A stretch of 15,934 nt of DNA, taken from NCBI GenBank assembly GCA_016201575.1, contig JACQCN010000123.1, positions 1-15,934 on the forward strand, given 5' to 3'. Both the position numbers and the translations under genes were made by a program. Shown one piece after another: positions 1 to 7,501 of the stretch (positions within the stretch are counted from its first letter, which is position 1; each line of letters starts with the position of its first letter). The notes beneath the pieces were generated by a model, which saw only the letters and a list, made by a program, of their open reading frames with translations, was not told the DNA's origin and did not search any database. This DNA is from Candidatus Rokuibacteriota bacterium. GTDB lineage: Bacteria; Methylomirabilota; Methylomirabilia; Rokubacteriales; CSP1-6.

Positions 1-2559
1 CCGTCGGAGCAGCGGCCCCAGGTCCTCCGGGGCGCGGTGGATCAAGACCCGCGCCTCGAGGCCGCTGCCGATGGCGCCCTGCTGCCGCGCCGCCTCGAGC
101 GCCTTGGCCACCTCGCGCCGCACCTCGAGGAGCCGGTCCCACTCGCGCTCGAGCCGCTCGTCGAGCCATTCGCGCGGCACCTCGGGGAACAGATCGAGGT
201 GCACGCTCTCGCGGGACCGCCCCGGCAGGTGGCCCCACGCCTCCTCCGACGTGAAGGTCAGGATCGGCGCCATGAGCCGGGCCAGCGCGCTGAAGATGTC
301 GTGGCACGCGGTCTGGGCGGCCCGGCGCCGCGGGTCGTCGGCGGCGAAGGTGTAGAGCCGGTCCTTGACGATGTCGAGGTACTGCGCGGAGAGGTCGACC
401 GCGCAGAAGTTGTGGACCGAGTGGAACACGGTGTGGAAGGAGTACTCCGCGTACGCCTTCTCCACGCGGGCGACCAGCCGGCCCAGCCGCGCCAGGATCC
501 AGCGGTCCACCTCGTCGAGCCGCGCGTAGGACTGGCGGTCGCGCGCGGGCTCGAAGTCCGCGAGGTTGCCCAGGAGGAACCGGTAGGTGTTGCGGATGCG
601 CCGGTAGGCGTCGGCGAGCCGGGTCAGGATCTCCTCCGAGAGCCGGATGTCCTCCGTGTAGTCCTCGGCCGCCGCCCAGAGCCGCAGCACCTCGGCCCCG
701 TACTTCGGGATCAGCTCCTGCGGCGTCACGTAGTTGCCCACGGACTTGGACATCTTGCGCCCCTCGCCGTCGACCACGAAGCCGTGGGTCAGGACGCTGC
801 GGTAGGGCGGCGCGTCGCGCGTCCCCACCGCCTCCAGCAGCGAGGATTGGAACCAGCCCCTGTGCTGGTCCGAGCCCTCGGCGTACATGTCGGCCGGCCA
901 GCGCAGCTCGGGCCGCGTCTCCAGGACCGCGGCGTGACTGCACCCGGAGTCGAACCACACGTCGAGGATGTCCGTCTCCTTGGTGAACTCGCTCCCGCCG
1001 CACTTGGGGCACAGGGTCCCGGGCGGGAGGAGCTCGGCCGCCGCGCGCGCGTACCACTCGTCGGCGCCGCGGCCGTCGCGGAAGATCCGGGCGACGTGGT
1101 CCACGATCGCCTCGTCGAGGAGCAGCGCCTCGCAGCGCCGGCAGTAGAAGGCCACGATGGGCACGCCCCAGACCCGCTGGCGCGAGATCGTCCAGTCCGG
1201 CCGGTACGCCACCATGTTGTAGAGACGCTCCGCTCCCCAGGGCGGGATCCAGCGCACCTCGCTCGTGATCGCCTCCAGGGCCCGCGCGCGGAGCCCGTTG
1301 GCCTCGAGCGAGATGAACCACTGCTCGGTCGCCCGGAACAGCGTCGGGTTCTTGCACCGCCAGCAGTGCGGGTAGGTGTGGGTGAGCGGCATCGAGGCCA
1401 CCAGCGCGCCGACCGCCTTGAGGCGCTCCACGATCTTCGGGTTTGCCTCCCACACCGTCAGGCCCGCGAAGTGCTCGACCCCGGGGGTGAAGCGGCCGTC
1501 GTCGTCGACGGGGTTGTAGATCTTGAGGCCGACCTTCCGCCCGAGCTCGTAGTCCTCCTCGCCGTGCCCGGGCGCGATGTGGACGAGCCCCGTGCCCGTG
1601 TCCATCGCCACGAAGTCGGCGCCCACGATCTTGCCGGTGCGGTCGATCCACGGGTGGCGGAACTCGAGGCCTTCCAGCTCGTGGCCGGGCAGCGTGGCCA
1701 CGACCGCCGCGTCGGCGAGCCGGACGACGCTCTGGAAGGCGAGCGCCAGCTTCTGGGCCACGATCAGGGTCTCGCCGCCCGCCTGCAGCGCGACGTACTC
1801 CTCGGCGGGATTCACCGCCACCGCCAGGTTCGCGGGCAGCGTCCACGGCGTCGTCGTCCAGATCACCACCGACGGCTTCGGCCAGCGGTCGGTGAGGAGC
1901 GGGAACTTGACGTAGACCGACGGCGTCCGCTGCTCCTCGTACTCGACCTCGGCCTGGGCCAGCGCGGTCTTGCAGTACATGCACCAGTGAACGGGCTTGA
2001 GGCCCTTGTAGACCGCGCCGCGCCCGACGAAGCGCCCGAACTCGCGCGCGATCACCGCCTCGTAGGCGGGCGCCATCGTGAAGTACGGGTTGTCCCAGTC
2101 GCCGAACACGCCGAGCCGCCGGAAGTCGCTCCGCTGGATATTGATCCACCTCTCAGCGTAGTCCCGGCACTTCTGCCGCTTGAGGACCGGGTCCATGGCC
2201 TTGCGGACGTCGATCGACGCGGTGTCGAGGCCCAGCTCCTTGTCGACCTGGTGCTCGATGGGCAGGCCGTGGCAGTCCCAGCCGGGCACGTAGACGGCGT
2301 TGGCGCCGGCCATCGTGCGCGACTTGACGATAATGTCCTTCAGGATCTTGTCCAGAGCCGTGCCCATGTGGATGTGCCCGTTGGCGTAGGGCGGCCCGTC
2401 GTGGAGGATCCAGAGCGGCCGGTCCGCGGCGGCGGCGCGAAGCATGCCGTAGATGTCCATCGCCGCCCACCGCTCCAGCATCGCGGGCTCGGCCCGGGGG
2501 AGGTTGGCCTTCATGGGGAAGGCCGTTTTCGGTAGGTTTAGCGTGGTCTTGTAGTCCAT
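1..2559 (-). CDS. ileS: Isoleucyl-tRNA synthetase, 3' end beyond the window
   Basis: This class I aminoacyl-tRNA synthetase charges tRNA-Ile with isoleucine in the cytoplasm. The frame read from the ATG at 2559 stays open for 853 codons to base 1. It begins MDYKTTLNLPKTAFPMKANL, as IleRS proteins do. The ATP-binding HIGH motif appears as GHIHMG at residues 61-66 in the context HDGPPYANGHIHMG, and KMSKS lies at residues 602-606, its usual place. The editing-domain motifs WTTTPWTLPANLA and DTGTGLVHIAPGHGEEDY and the segment DVWFDSGCSH are all present. A full IleRS is about 930 residues, so roughly the last 80, including any C-terminal zinc motif, are missing only because the window ends. No good Shine-Dalgarno precedes the ATG; a 6-bp hairpin (2560-2574) abuts it. 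It lies 90 nt after the retropepsin-like gene. Confidence 0.97.
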   Translation of the reverse strand, partial: MDYKTTLNLPKTAFPMKANLPRAEPAMLERWAAMDIYGMLRAAAADRPLWILHDGPPYANGHIHMGTALDKILKDIIVKSRTMAGANAVYVPGWDCHGLPIEHQVDKELGLDTASIDVRKAMDPVLKRQKCRDYAERWINIQRSDFRRLGVFGDWDNPYFTMAPAYEAVIAREFGRFVGRGAVYKGLKPVHWCMYCKTALAQAEVEYEEQRTPSVYVKFPLLTDRWPKPSVVIWTTTPWTLPANLAVAVNPAEEYVALQAGGETLIVAQKLALAFQSVVRLADAAVVATLPGHELEGLEFRHPWIDRTGKIVGADFVAMDTGTGLVHIAPGHGEEDYELGRKVGLKIYNPVDDDGRFTPGVEHFAGLTVWEANPKIVERLKAVGALVASMPLTHTYPHCWRCKNPTLFRATEQWFISLEANGLRARALEAITSEVRWIPPWGAERLYNMVAYRPDWTISRQRVWGVPIVAFYCRRCEALLLDEAIVDHVARIFRDGRGADEWYARAAAELLPPGTLCPKCGGSEFTKETDILDVWFDSGCSHAAVLETRPELRWPADMYAEGSDQHRGWFQSSLLEAVGTRDAPPYRSVLTHGFVVDGEGRKMSKSVGNYVTPQELIPKYGAEVLRLWAAAEDYTEDIRLSEEILTRLADAYRRIRNTYRFLLGNLADFEPARDRQSYARLDEVDRWILARLGRLVARVEKAYAEYSFHTVFHSVHNFCAVDLSAQYLDIVKDRLYTFAADDPRRRAAQTACHDIFSALARLMAPILTFTSEEAWGHLPGRSRESVHLDLFPEVPREWLDERLEREWDRLLEVRREVAKALEAARQQGAIGSGLEARVLIHRAPEDLGPLLRR

Positions 2560-2649
2560 TGGCGCAGGGCGCCATGGTAGCACAGCCGCCATGGCGCCGC
2601 ATGCGATCCATCCCGTCCGGCGCGCTCCGGGGCCGCCGGGCGGAGTCCG

Positions 2650-3246
2650 TTACTTGGGGCTGAGGGTGACCTGGCCGGCGGCGCTGTCGATCGTGACCTT
2701 GAACCGGTCGAGGAAGTCGCGCCCGAGCAGGCCGTCGCTGTTGGGGTCGTTGATGTCGTGGGCGATGACCATCATCTTGCCGACCTTCGAGTTGCCCACC
2801 TGCAGCGACTCGATGTCGAACGCCTCGACCTTGGCGTCGCCGGTGGCGCCGCGGATCTTGCCCGAGGCGATCGCGGCCTTCGTCGACACGCCCGCCGCCA
2901 CGAGGGCCCGCTCGGCGATGACGGTGCCGTCGGCGCCCGTGTCGAGGATGAGCCGCACGCTCGCGTTGCCGTTGATCTTCGCCGTCACGTAGATCGGCTT
3001 GCCCGGCGTGAACTGGAGCACCGTGTCGCCACCGTCGCCCGGGGCGGCCGGCACGGCCGTCGGCGCGGTCTGGACGCGGAGCCGCGTGGCAGCGGTGCGG
3101 AACCGCTCGGGAATGCTGTCGAGACCTTCGGAGTAGTGGGAGTTCCCCTGATCGTCGACCCAACGGTACATCTGGGCCGCGGCGGGAGCCACGCCGGGGA
3201 TCAGAACGGCGATGAGCACGACCACCCCAAGGGTGGGCCGAGCCAT
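2650..3246 (-). CDS. Secreted DUF4124 + retropepsin-like aspartic protease protein
   Basis: A 198-residue exported protein. Residues 1-25 are a signal peptide (MARPTLGVVVLIAVLIPGVA, cleavage near AAAQ). Residues 26-50 match the DUF4124 pattern (MYRWVDDQGNSHYSEG). After a Pro/Ala/Gly linker, residues 80-198 resemble single-domain clan AA (retropepsin-type) proteases: LILDTGAD with catalytic Asp102 and the later hydrophobic-Gly motif GLLGRDFLDRF. Such domains act as dimers, so this is probably a periplasmic protease or peptidase-like protein; the substrate is unknown. The ATG at 3246 is preferred over the GTG at 3264, because it starts the signal peptide directly and lies 7 nt after the stop of the upstream glycosyltransferase gene, suggesting translational coupling. 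Family assignment rests on the DTGAD and LLGRDFL motifs. Confidence 0.8.
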   Translation of the reverse strand: MARPTLGVVVLIAVLIPGVAPAAAQMYRWVDDQGNSHYSEGLDSIPERFRTAATRLRVQTAPTAVPAAPGDGGDTVLQFTPGKPIYVTAKINGNASVRLILDTGADGTVIAERALVAAGVSTKAAIASGKIRGATGDAKVEAFDIESLQVGNSKVGKMMVIAHDINDPNSDGLLGRDFLDRFKVTIDSAAGQVTLSPK

Positions 3247-3253
3247 AATCCCA

Positions 3254-4668
3254 TCATACCGCACAGCGGACCAGCTCGTACACGACCATCGTGTCGGCCC
3301 CGGCCACCTCGTTGTGCTCGAGGTGCACCGAGTAGATCGACCGGTAGCGGGCCGGCATCGCGGAAAGCCGCGGGAACCAGGCCGGGAAGATGATCAGGTA
3401 CTCCGGGCACTGCTCCTCCACGTACCGGATCACCCCCGCCTCGCCGTCGCGACGGTAGGGACGGATGTCGGGCGTCACCAGGCCCATCAGGTCGAGGACG
3501 TGGCGCCGCGACACGAACGCGATGGCGCCGATGTCGTTGACGGCGAGCCGCGCCGCCGTCGGCGTGTTCCGCGCCACCCAGTGGCCGAGGTGGACCTGCA
3601 TGGCGTTGATGTTCTGGACGCCCCACGCGTAGCGCGCGCTCGCCGGGACCAGCAGGCCGAGCGCGATCGCGAGATAGACGACCCGGAGCGCGACGCTCCG
3701 CCGCAGCGCGAGCCCCCAGAGGACGGCCATGGCCAGCGGCAGCAGGTGGATCGAGTAGCGCCCCTCCTGGAAGCCCGGCCCGCGATACGGGGCGAGGAGC
3801 GCCATCGCCAGCGGATGCAGGACGAGGGCCAGGCCGGGCCAGATCCACGCGCGCGCAGGAGCCAGTGCGTGCCCCAGAGCCACGCCACCCATTCCCCGAA
3901 GAACTGCCCCGGGCGGTCGAGCAGCGCGCGATGGAGCGGCTCGGGGCGGCCCTCGAGCCAGCCGATCAGCCCGCCCTCGATCTTGGCGGCGGCGGTCGCC
4001 GGCAGCGGCGTGCCCGCGGTCGCGAGGGAGAACCACACCGCGGGCGCCAGGACGATCGCGGTGACGCCAGCGAAGACGGTCACGCGTCCGAGCGTCACCG
4101 GGCGTGCGACCAGCAGCAAGGGCACCAGCAGGGCGGCCTCCGGGCGGGCGAGCACGGCGAGCGCGGCGAGGAGCGCCGTCCAGCCCGTCCGCTCGCGCGC
4201 GTGGGCGAGGAGCGCGGCCGCCACCAGGAGCGCGACGAGCGCCACCTCCATCCCCGAGAGCGCGCCCCACGCGACGGGCCCCGCCCAGAGGAGCGCGACG
4301 GCCGCCACCCGGGCCGGCGCGCGGTCGGCCCCGAGGGCGAGGACCAGGCGGCGGGTCAGGAGGGCGGCGCCGAGCGTGCAGGCGATCCCGAGCCCCTTCA
4401 CCACCCACAGCGTCGCGCCGCCGAGCGAGACGCCGGCCGCCAGCAGCAGGGTCCAGAACGGCGCCGTCGATCCGGCGACGGGCGTGCCGGGGTTGTACGA
4501 GAAGCCCGCGCCCTCGGCGATGTTGCGGGCGAAGTGGAGGTGGATCCAGGGGTCGTCGAGCGGGAGCCCGGGCGCCCCCGCGATCGCGTGCTCGCGCAGG
4601 AGGTAGATTGAGAGCGGGACGGCGGCGGCGGCGATTACGAGCGCGTCATCGCGCAGCGCGGCCAGCAC
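3254..4668 (-). pseudogene. GT-C membrane glycosyltransferase, broken by a frameshift at 3848-3856
   Basis: Two overlapping frames form one polytopic membrane protein. The 5' frame starts at ATG 4668 and holds the catalytic-loop signature PLDDPWIHLHFARN (Asp38, Asp39) followed by FSYNPGTPVAGST, typical of GT-C enzymes that transfer sugars from polyprenyl-phosphate donors. It is read correctly to WLWGTHWLLRA. The family-like continuation (WIWPGLALVLHPLAMALL, then GRYSIHLLPLAMAVLWGLAL and a soluble tail ending VYELVRCAV) is in another frame and stops at 3254. The switch falls in the run CGCGCGCGC; removing one CG unit joins the frames into a 470-residue protein. A sequencing or assembly slip is as likely as real decay. 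The start overlaps the preceding glycosyltransferase by 23 nt. Acceptor and sugar cannot be told. Confidence 0.75.
3848..3856 (-). repeat. CG dinucleotide run at the glycosyltransferase frameshift
   Basis: CGCGCGCGC sits exactly where the reading frame of the GT-C glycosyltransferase changes. Upstream the minus-strand frame reads THWLLRA; downstream the family-like sequence WIWPGLAL is in the other frame. One CG unit too many (or one base too few) explains the break. Confidence 0.7.
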
Positions 4669-6283
4669 GAAGCGGCCTTTCCCGGACGATCGTGTAGCCC
4701 GCGTACTGGACCGGGCGCGGCCCGAGCCGCAGCACGTAGAGGTAGCGGCCGTAGGGCAGCTCGATCTCGGTCAGGCCCGCCGCCTTCGGCATCGCCGGGG
4801 TCCAGTGGTCGACGAACCACACGAGCTGGCGCACGCGCGCGGGCACGCGGATCTCGCTCTCCGGCCGCGGCAGGATCGTCGAGGCGAGCTGCGGTGAGTA
4901 GAAGGCGTGCTCCTCGCTGTCGACGGTGAGCTGGAAGATCGGGTACTCGGCGAGGTAGAACATCGCGTGCCGCAGCCACGGATACGAGCGCGGGTTGCCG
5001 AGCTCGGTCACGATGGCGGTGTCGGCGGGCTCGTACATCCCGCGGATGGCGTCCACGAACGTGCGGACGATCGCCTCGTGCTCCTGCAGGGCCGCCGCCG
5101 TGCGGCTCCAGATCCAGTCGTTCGCCTCCTCGTTGACGAGCCGGTGCCAGGCCGCGGCGTTCGCGTCGAACTCGAGGGGGGCCGGGCGCGCGCTGACGAA
5201 GAAGGAGCCGTCGATCAACACGATCACCAGCACGACCGCGGCCGGCGCGACGAGCCGCGCGCGCGCGTCCGGGCTCTTGCGGGCGTAGTCCGACACCGTG
5301 ACGAGGAGCACCCGCGCGAGCAGGATGACCAGCGCCGGCAGGAAGGTGAGCACGTAGCCCGCCTGGCCGAAGTGGACGAACGTGTAGACGAGCACGGGCG
5401 GAAGCGTCCACACCAGCAGGAAGCGCTCGGCCCGCCCCCAGCCGTGGCGGCGCGCGTAGAGCGGGATCGCCAGGAGCGCGAGGGCCAGCGGCCCCAGGCC
5501 CACGATGACGGACTCCAGCACGTAGCGGGCCTGGGCGAGGGTGACGTCGACGCTCGCCAGCCCCACCGTGGTCGGCCGGACCATCGAGTCCGCGAGCCGG
5601 AGCGAGACGCCGAGATAGCGGCCGAGCCCACCCGTGAGCCAGACCATGGGCACGAACCAGGACAGCGCGGCCGCCGCGGTCAGCAGGAGCCCGCGGACGA
5701 CCGGGCGCCAGGGACGCGCGCCCCGCGCGGTGGCGAAGAGCCAGAGCGGGAAGAGGAGGAGCACGATCGACTGGCGCACGCCGCCGGCGAGCCCGAGCCA
5801 GACCCCGGCCACCTCGGCGCGGCCGGGCGAGCCGTCGAGGGCCCGGTAGGCGAAGTAGGCCAGCGTCGAGGCGATCAGGGCCTCGCCCGCGTAGGTGAGG
5901 CCGACGGCGCCGTAGAACCAGAAGAGGGGGCTCACGGCCAGGAGCGTGGCCGACACCATCGCGGTCGGCCGGTCGTAGATCGCCCGGGCCAGGAAGTACA
6001 CCGTGAAGGTCGTGAGGCCGCTGAACACGACGGCCAGCGTGACGTAGGTGGCGTTGGGATCGGCGAGCCAGGCGTCCAGGAGCCGCCCCATCAGCACGTA
6101 GAGGATGTAGCCCGGCGGATGAGGCTGGTGCTTGGCGATGTCGTACTCCTTCAGCGCCAGCGCGAACTGCACCGCGTCCCAGTTGTAGAGCATCCGGGTG
6201 CGGTACGGGAGGCGGGAGAGGACGGTGACGAGCGAGAGCCCGACCGAGAAGACGAGGTCGTGGCGCTCGATCCCCCGGTTCAT
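4646..6283 (-). CDS. GT-C fold membrane glycosyltransferase (GT39/PMT-like)
   Basis: A 545-residue polytopic membrane protein, with a first membrane segment at about residues 9-25 and many hydrophobic helices to about residue 345. The first periplasmic loop carries RMLYNWDAVQFALALKEYDI followed by KHQPHPPGY, with Asp36 as the likely catalytic acid of a GT-C polyprenyl-phosphate sugar transferase; the PHPPGY segment recalls GT39/DUF2723-type proteins. The C-terminal 170 residues are mainly soluble, containing ANDWIWSRTAAAL and LGNPRSYPWLRHAMFYL. It probably glycosylates a lipid or protein at the outer face of the inner membrane. Its end overlaps the next GT-C gene by 23 nt, so the two may work together. 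A candidate -10 box TATACT (6300-6295) lies only 11 nt before the ATG and there is no clear Shine-Dalgarno. Specific substrate unknown. Confidence 0.82.
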   Translation of the reverse strand: MNRGIERHDLVFSVGLSLVTVLSRLPYRTRMLYNWDAVQFALALKEYDIAKHQPHPPGYILYVLMGRLLDAWLADPNATYVTLAVVFSGLTTFTVYFLARAIYDRPTAMVSATLLAVSPLFWFYGAVGLTYAGEALIASTLAYFAYRALDGSPGRAEVAGVWLGLAGGVRQSIVLLLFPLWLFATARGARPWRPVVRGLLLTAAAALSWFVPMVWLTGGLGRYLGVSLRLADSMVRPTTVGLASVDVTLAQARYVLESVIVGLGPLALALLAIPLYARRHGWGRAERFLLVWTLPPVLVYTFVHFGQAGYVLTFLPALVILLARVLLVTVSDYARKSPDARARLVAPAAVVLVIVLIDGSFFVSARPAPLEFDANAAAWHRLVNEEANDWIWSRTAAALQEHEAIVRTFVDAIRGMYEPADTAIVTELGNPRSYPWLRHAMFYLAEYPIFQLTVDSEEHAFYSPQLASTILPRPESEIRVPARVRQLVWFVDHWTPAMPKAAGLTEIELPYGRYLYVLRLGPRPVQYAGYTIVRERPLRAGRAAR

Positions 6284-6294
6284 GGCAAGGCTGG

Positions 6295-6300
6295 AGTATA
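6295..6300 (-). promoter_or_regulatory. Candidate -10 box before the glycosyltransferase gene
   Basis: TATACT on the minus strand, 11 nt upstream of the ATG at 6283. The matching -35 position (GTAAAC, 17 nt upstream) is poor and overlaps the hairpin after the ROK gene. If active it would give a transcript with a leader of only a few nucleotides. Weak evidence. Confidence 0.25.
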
Positions 6301-6301
6301 C

Positions 6302-6319
6302 ACCCCCCGGACGGGGGGT
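6302..6319 (-). terminator. GC hairpin directly after the ROK stop codon
   Basis: ACCCCCC-GGAC-GGGGGGT is a perfect 7-bp stem with a 4-nt loop, starting one base after the TAA (6320-6322) of the ROK gene on the minus strand. It is terminator-like but has no U run, so it may only attenuate or stabilise the mRNA 3' end. Confidence 0.4.
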
Positions 6320-7252
6320 TTACGGGGCCGGGCGGGCGAGGTCCGCGGCGCCGACGACGCCGCTCCAGTCGCCGAGCGCGGCGCGGCGCACGCGGAGCAC
6401 GAAGCGGGCCATCGCGGTGGTGAGCCGGCTCACCCCGGCGGCGACCGCGTCGAACAGCGCGGGCACCGTCTCGATCACGCCGCCCCCGAGCACGAGGACC
6501 TCGGGATTCACGAGCGTGACGTAGTTCGCGGGCGACAGCGTCAGCGAGCGCTCGAGGTCGCCCCACAGCTCGCGGGCGCAGGCGTCGCCGGCGGCGGCCG
6601 CCTCGAAGACCAAGCGGGCGGTGAGGCGCGCGGGATCGGCGCCGGTCACGGCCCGCAGCGACGTGGGGACGCCGCGCTCGAGCCCCGTGGCGAAGCGTCG
6701 CTGGAGCCCGCTGCCCGACGCGTACTGTTCCATGCAGCCGCGCTGGCCGCACGGGCAGAGCAGGCCGTCGGGGACGACCTGGGTGTGTCCAACCTCGCCC
6801 GCCGCGTTGCCGGCCCCGCGCCAGAGCGCGCCCTCGAGCACCGCGCCCGAGCCGACGCCGGTCCCGACGAAGACGGCGACGAGGCTGCTCGAGCGGGCGC
6901 CGGCGCCGAAGCGGAACTCGCCCCACGCGGCGGCGCGCACGTCGTTGTCCACCCACACGGGCGCGCGCACGGCCTGCGCGATCTCGGCGCGCAGCGGGAC
7001 GTTCTCCCAGCGGAGGTTGGGGGCGAAGACGACGGCCTGGGTCTCGGGGTGGATCTGGCCGGCGCACGCGATGCCGATCGCGCGGATGGCGTCGCTCCCG
7101 GCCGACAGGTCGCTGATGACGCGCGTGAGGGTGGCGAGAACTGCCTGGGGGCCGCGCTCGGCCTCGGTCAGGGACTCGCGCCGGGCGAGCACTCGACCGT
7201 CGGCGCCGACCAGGCCCGCGCGGATGCGCGTGCCACCGAGGTCGACACCGAT
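6320..7252 (-). CDS. ROK-family sugar kinase / glucokinase-like protein
   Basis: ROK proteins phosphorylate sugars such as glucose or N-acetyl amino sugars, or act as repressors. No helix-turn-helix precedes the kinase domain here, so a kinase is more likely. From the codon at 7252 the frame gives IGVDLGGTRIRAGLVGADGR, the phosphate-1 (ATP-binding) motif. With that numbering the catalytic Asp is in VDNDVRAAAWGE (about 104), the sugar-binding ExGH is EVGH (about 153-156), and the zinc site is His156 plus CPCGQRGC (166-173), followed by MEQYASG. Length 310 is normal. The first ATG/GTG/TTG in this frame is the GTG at 7192, which would remove DLGGT, so the true start is probably a non-standard codon (ATC 7252 is my working choice) or the sequence has an error. 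It follows tatA with no gap. Confidence 0.85.
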   Translation of the reverse strand: MGVDLGGTRIRAGLVGADGRVLARRESLTEAERGPQAVLATLTRVISDLSAGSDAIRAIGIACAGQIHPETQAVVFAPNLRWENVPLRAEIAQAVRAPVWVDNDVRAAAWGEFRFGAGARSSSLVAVFVGTGVGSGAVLEGALWRGAGNAAGEVGHTQVVPDGLLCPCGQRGCMEQYASGSGLQRRFATGLERGVPTSLRAVTGADPARLTARLVFEAAAAGDACARELWGDLERSLTLSPANYVTLVNPEVLVLGGGVIETVPALFDAVAAGVSRLTTAMARFVLRVRRAALGDWSGVVGAADLARPAP

Positions 7253-7266
7253 CGTGGGTGAATCGG

Positions 7267-7458
7267 CTACGCCTTCTTCTCCTCTTCCTTCTTGGCCGCG
7301 GCCGTGGTGTCGTCCTTGGAGGCGTCGGTCACGCCCTTCTTGAACTCCTTCACGCTCGAGCCAAGCGACCGCGCCAGCTCAGGCAGCCGGTTCGCCCCGA
7401 ACAAGACGAGCACGATCACGAGGATCAGCAGCAGCTCCTGGTAACCCAGTCCAAACAT
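7267..7458 (-). CDS. tatA: Sec-independent protein translocase TatA
   Basis: A 63-residue TatA/TatE-type component of the twin-arginine translocase, which exports folded proteins, often metalloenzymes such as formate dehydrogenases. It starts MFGLGYQELLLILVIVLVLF, a single N-terminal membrane helix, then FGANRLPELARSLGSS (the conserved FGxxxLPELAR hinge), an amphipathic helix VKEFKKGV, and a charged tail KKEEEKKA. The ATG at 7458 is preceded by AAGGGGTGG, an acceptable ribosome-binding site. It lies 43 nt after selB. No tatB or tatC is next to it, so they must be elsewhere. The short TatB-lacking form cannot be told apart from TatE by sequence alone. Confidence 0.93.
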   Translation of the reverse strand: MFGLGYQELLLILVIVLVLFGANRLPELARSLGSSVKEFKKGVTDASKDDTTAAAKKEEEKKA

Positions 7459-7501
7459 GGACCCACCCCTTTCTCGATGCGCCCCTCACCTTAACCCGCT
7501 C

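Noticed and set aside
37..2535. 832-codon open frame on the plus strand
   Set aside because: It is antisense to ileS, has Arg/Ala/Gly/Pro/Val-rich sequence without motifs, and is a normal product of high G+C codon structure.
2560..2574. Hairpin before ileS as a T-box or riboswitch
   Set aside because: Only TGGCGC-AGG-GCGCCA; no T-box sequence, specifier loop or terminator is present.
2153..3163. 336-codon minus-strand frame spanning ileS and the retropepsin gene
   Set aside because: It is an alternative frame of two genes with clear family motifs.
4907..7261. 784-codon plus-strand open frame
   Set aside because: Antisense to the glycosyltransferase and ROK genes, low-complexity composition, no recognisable domain.
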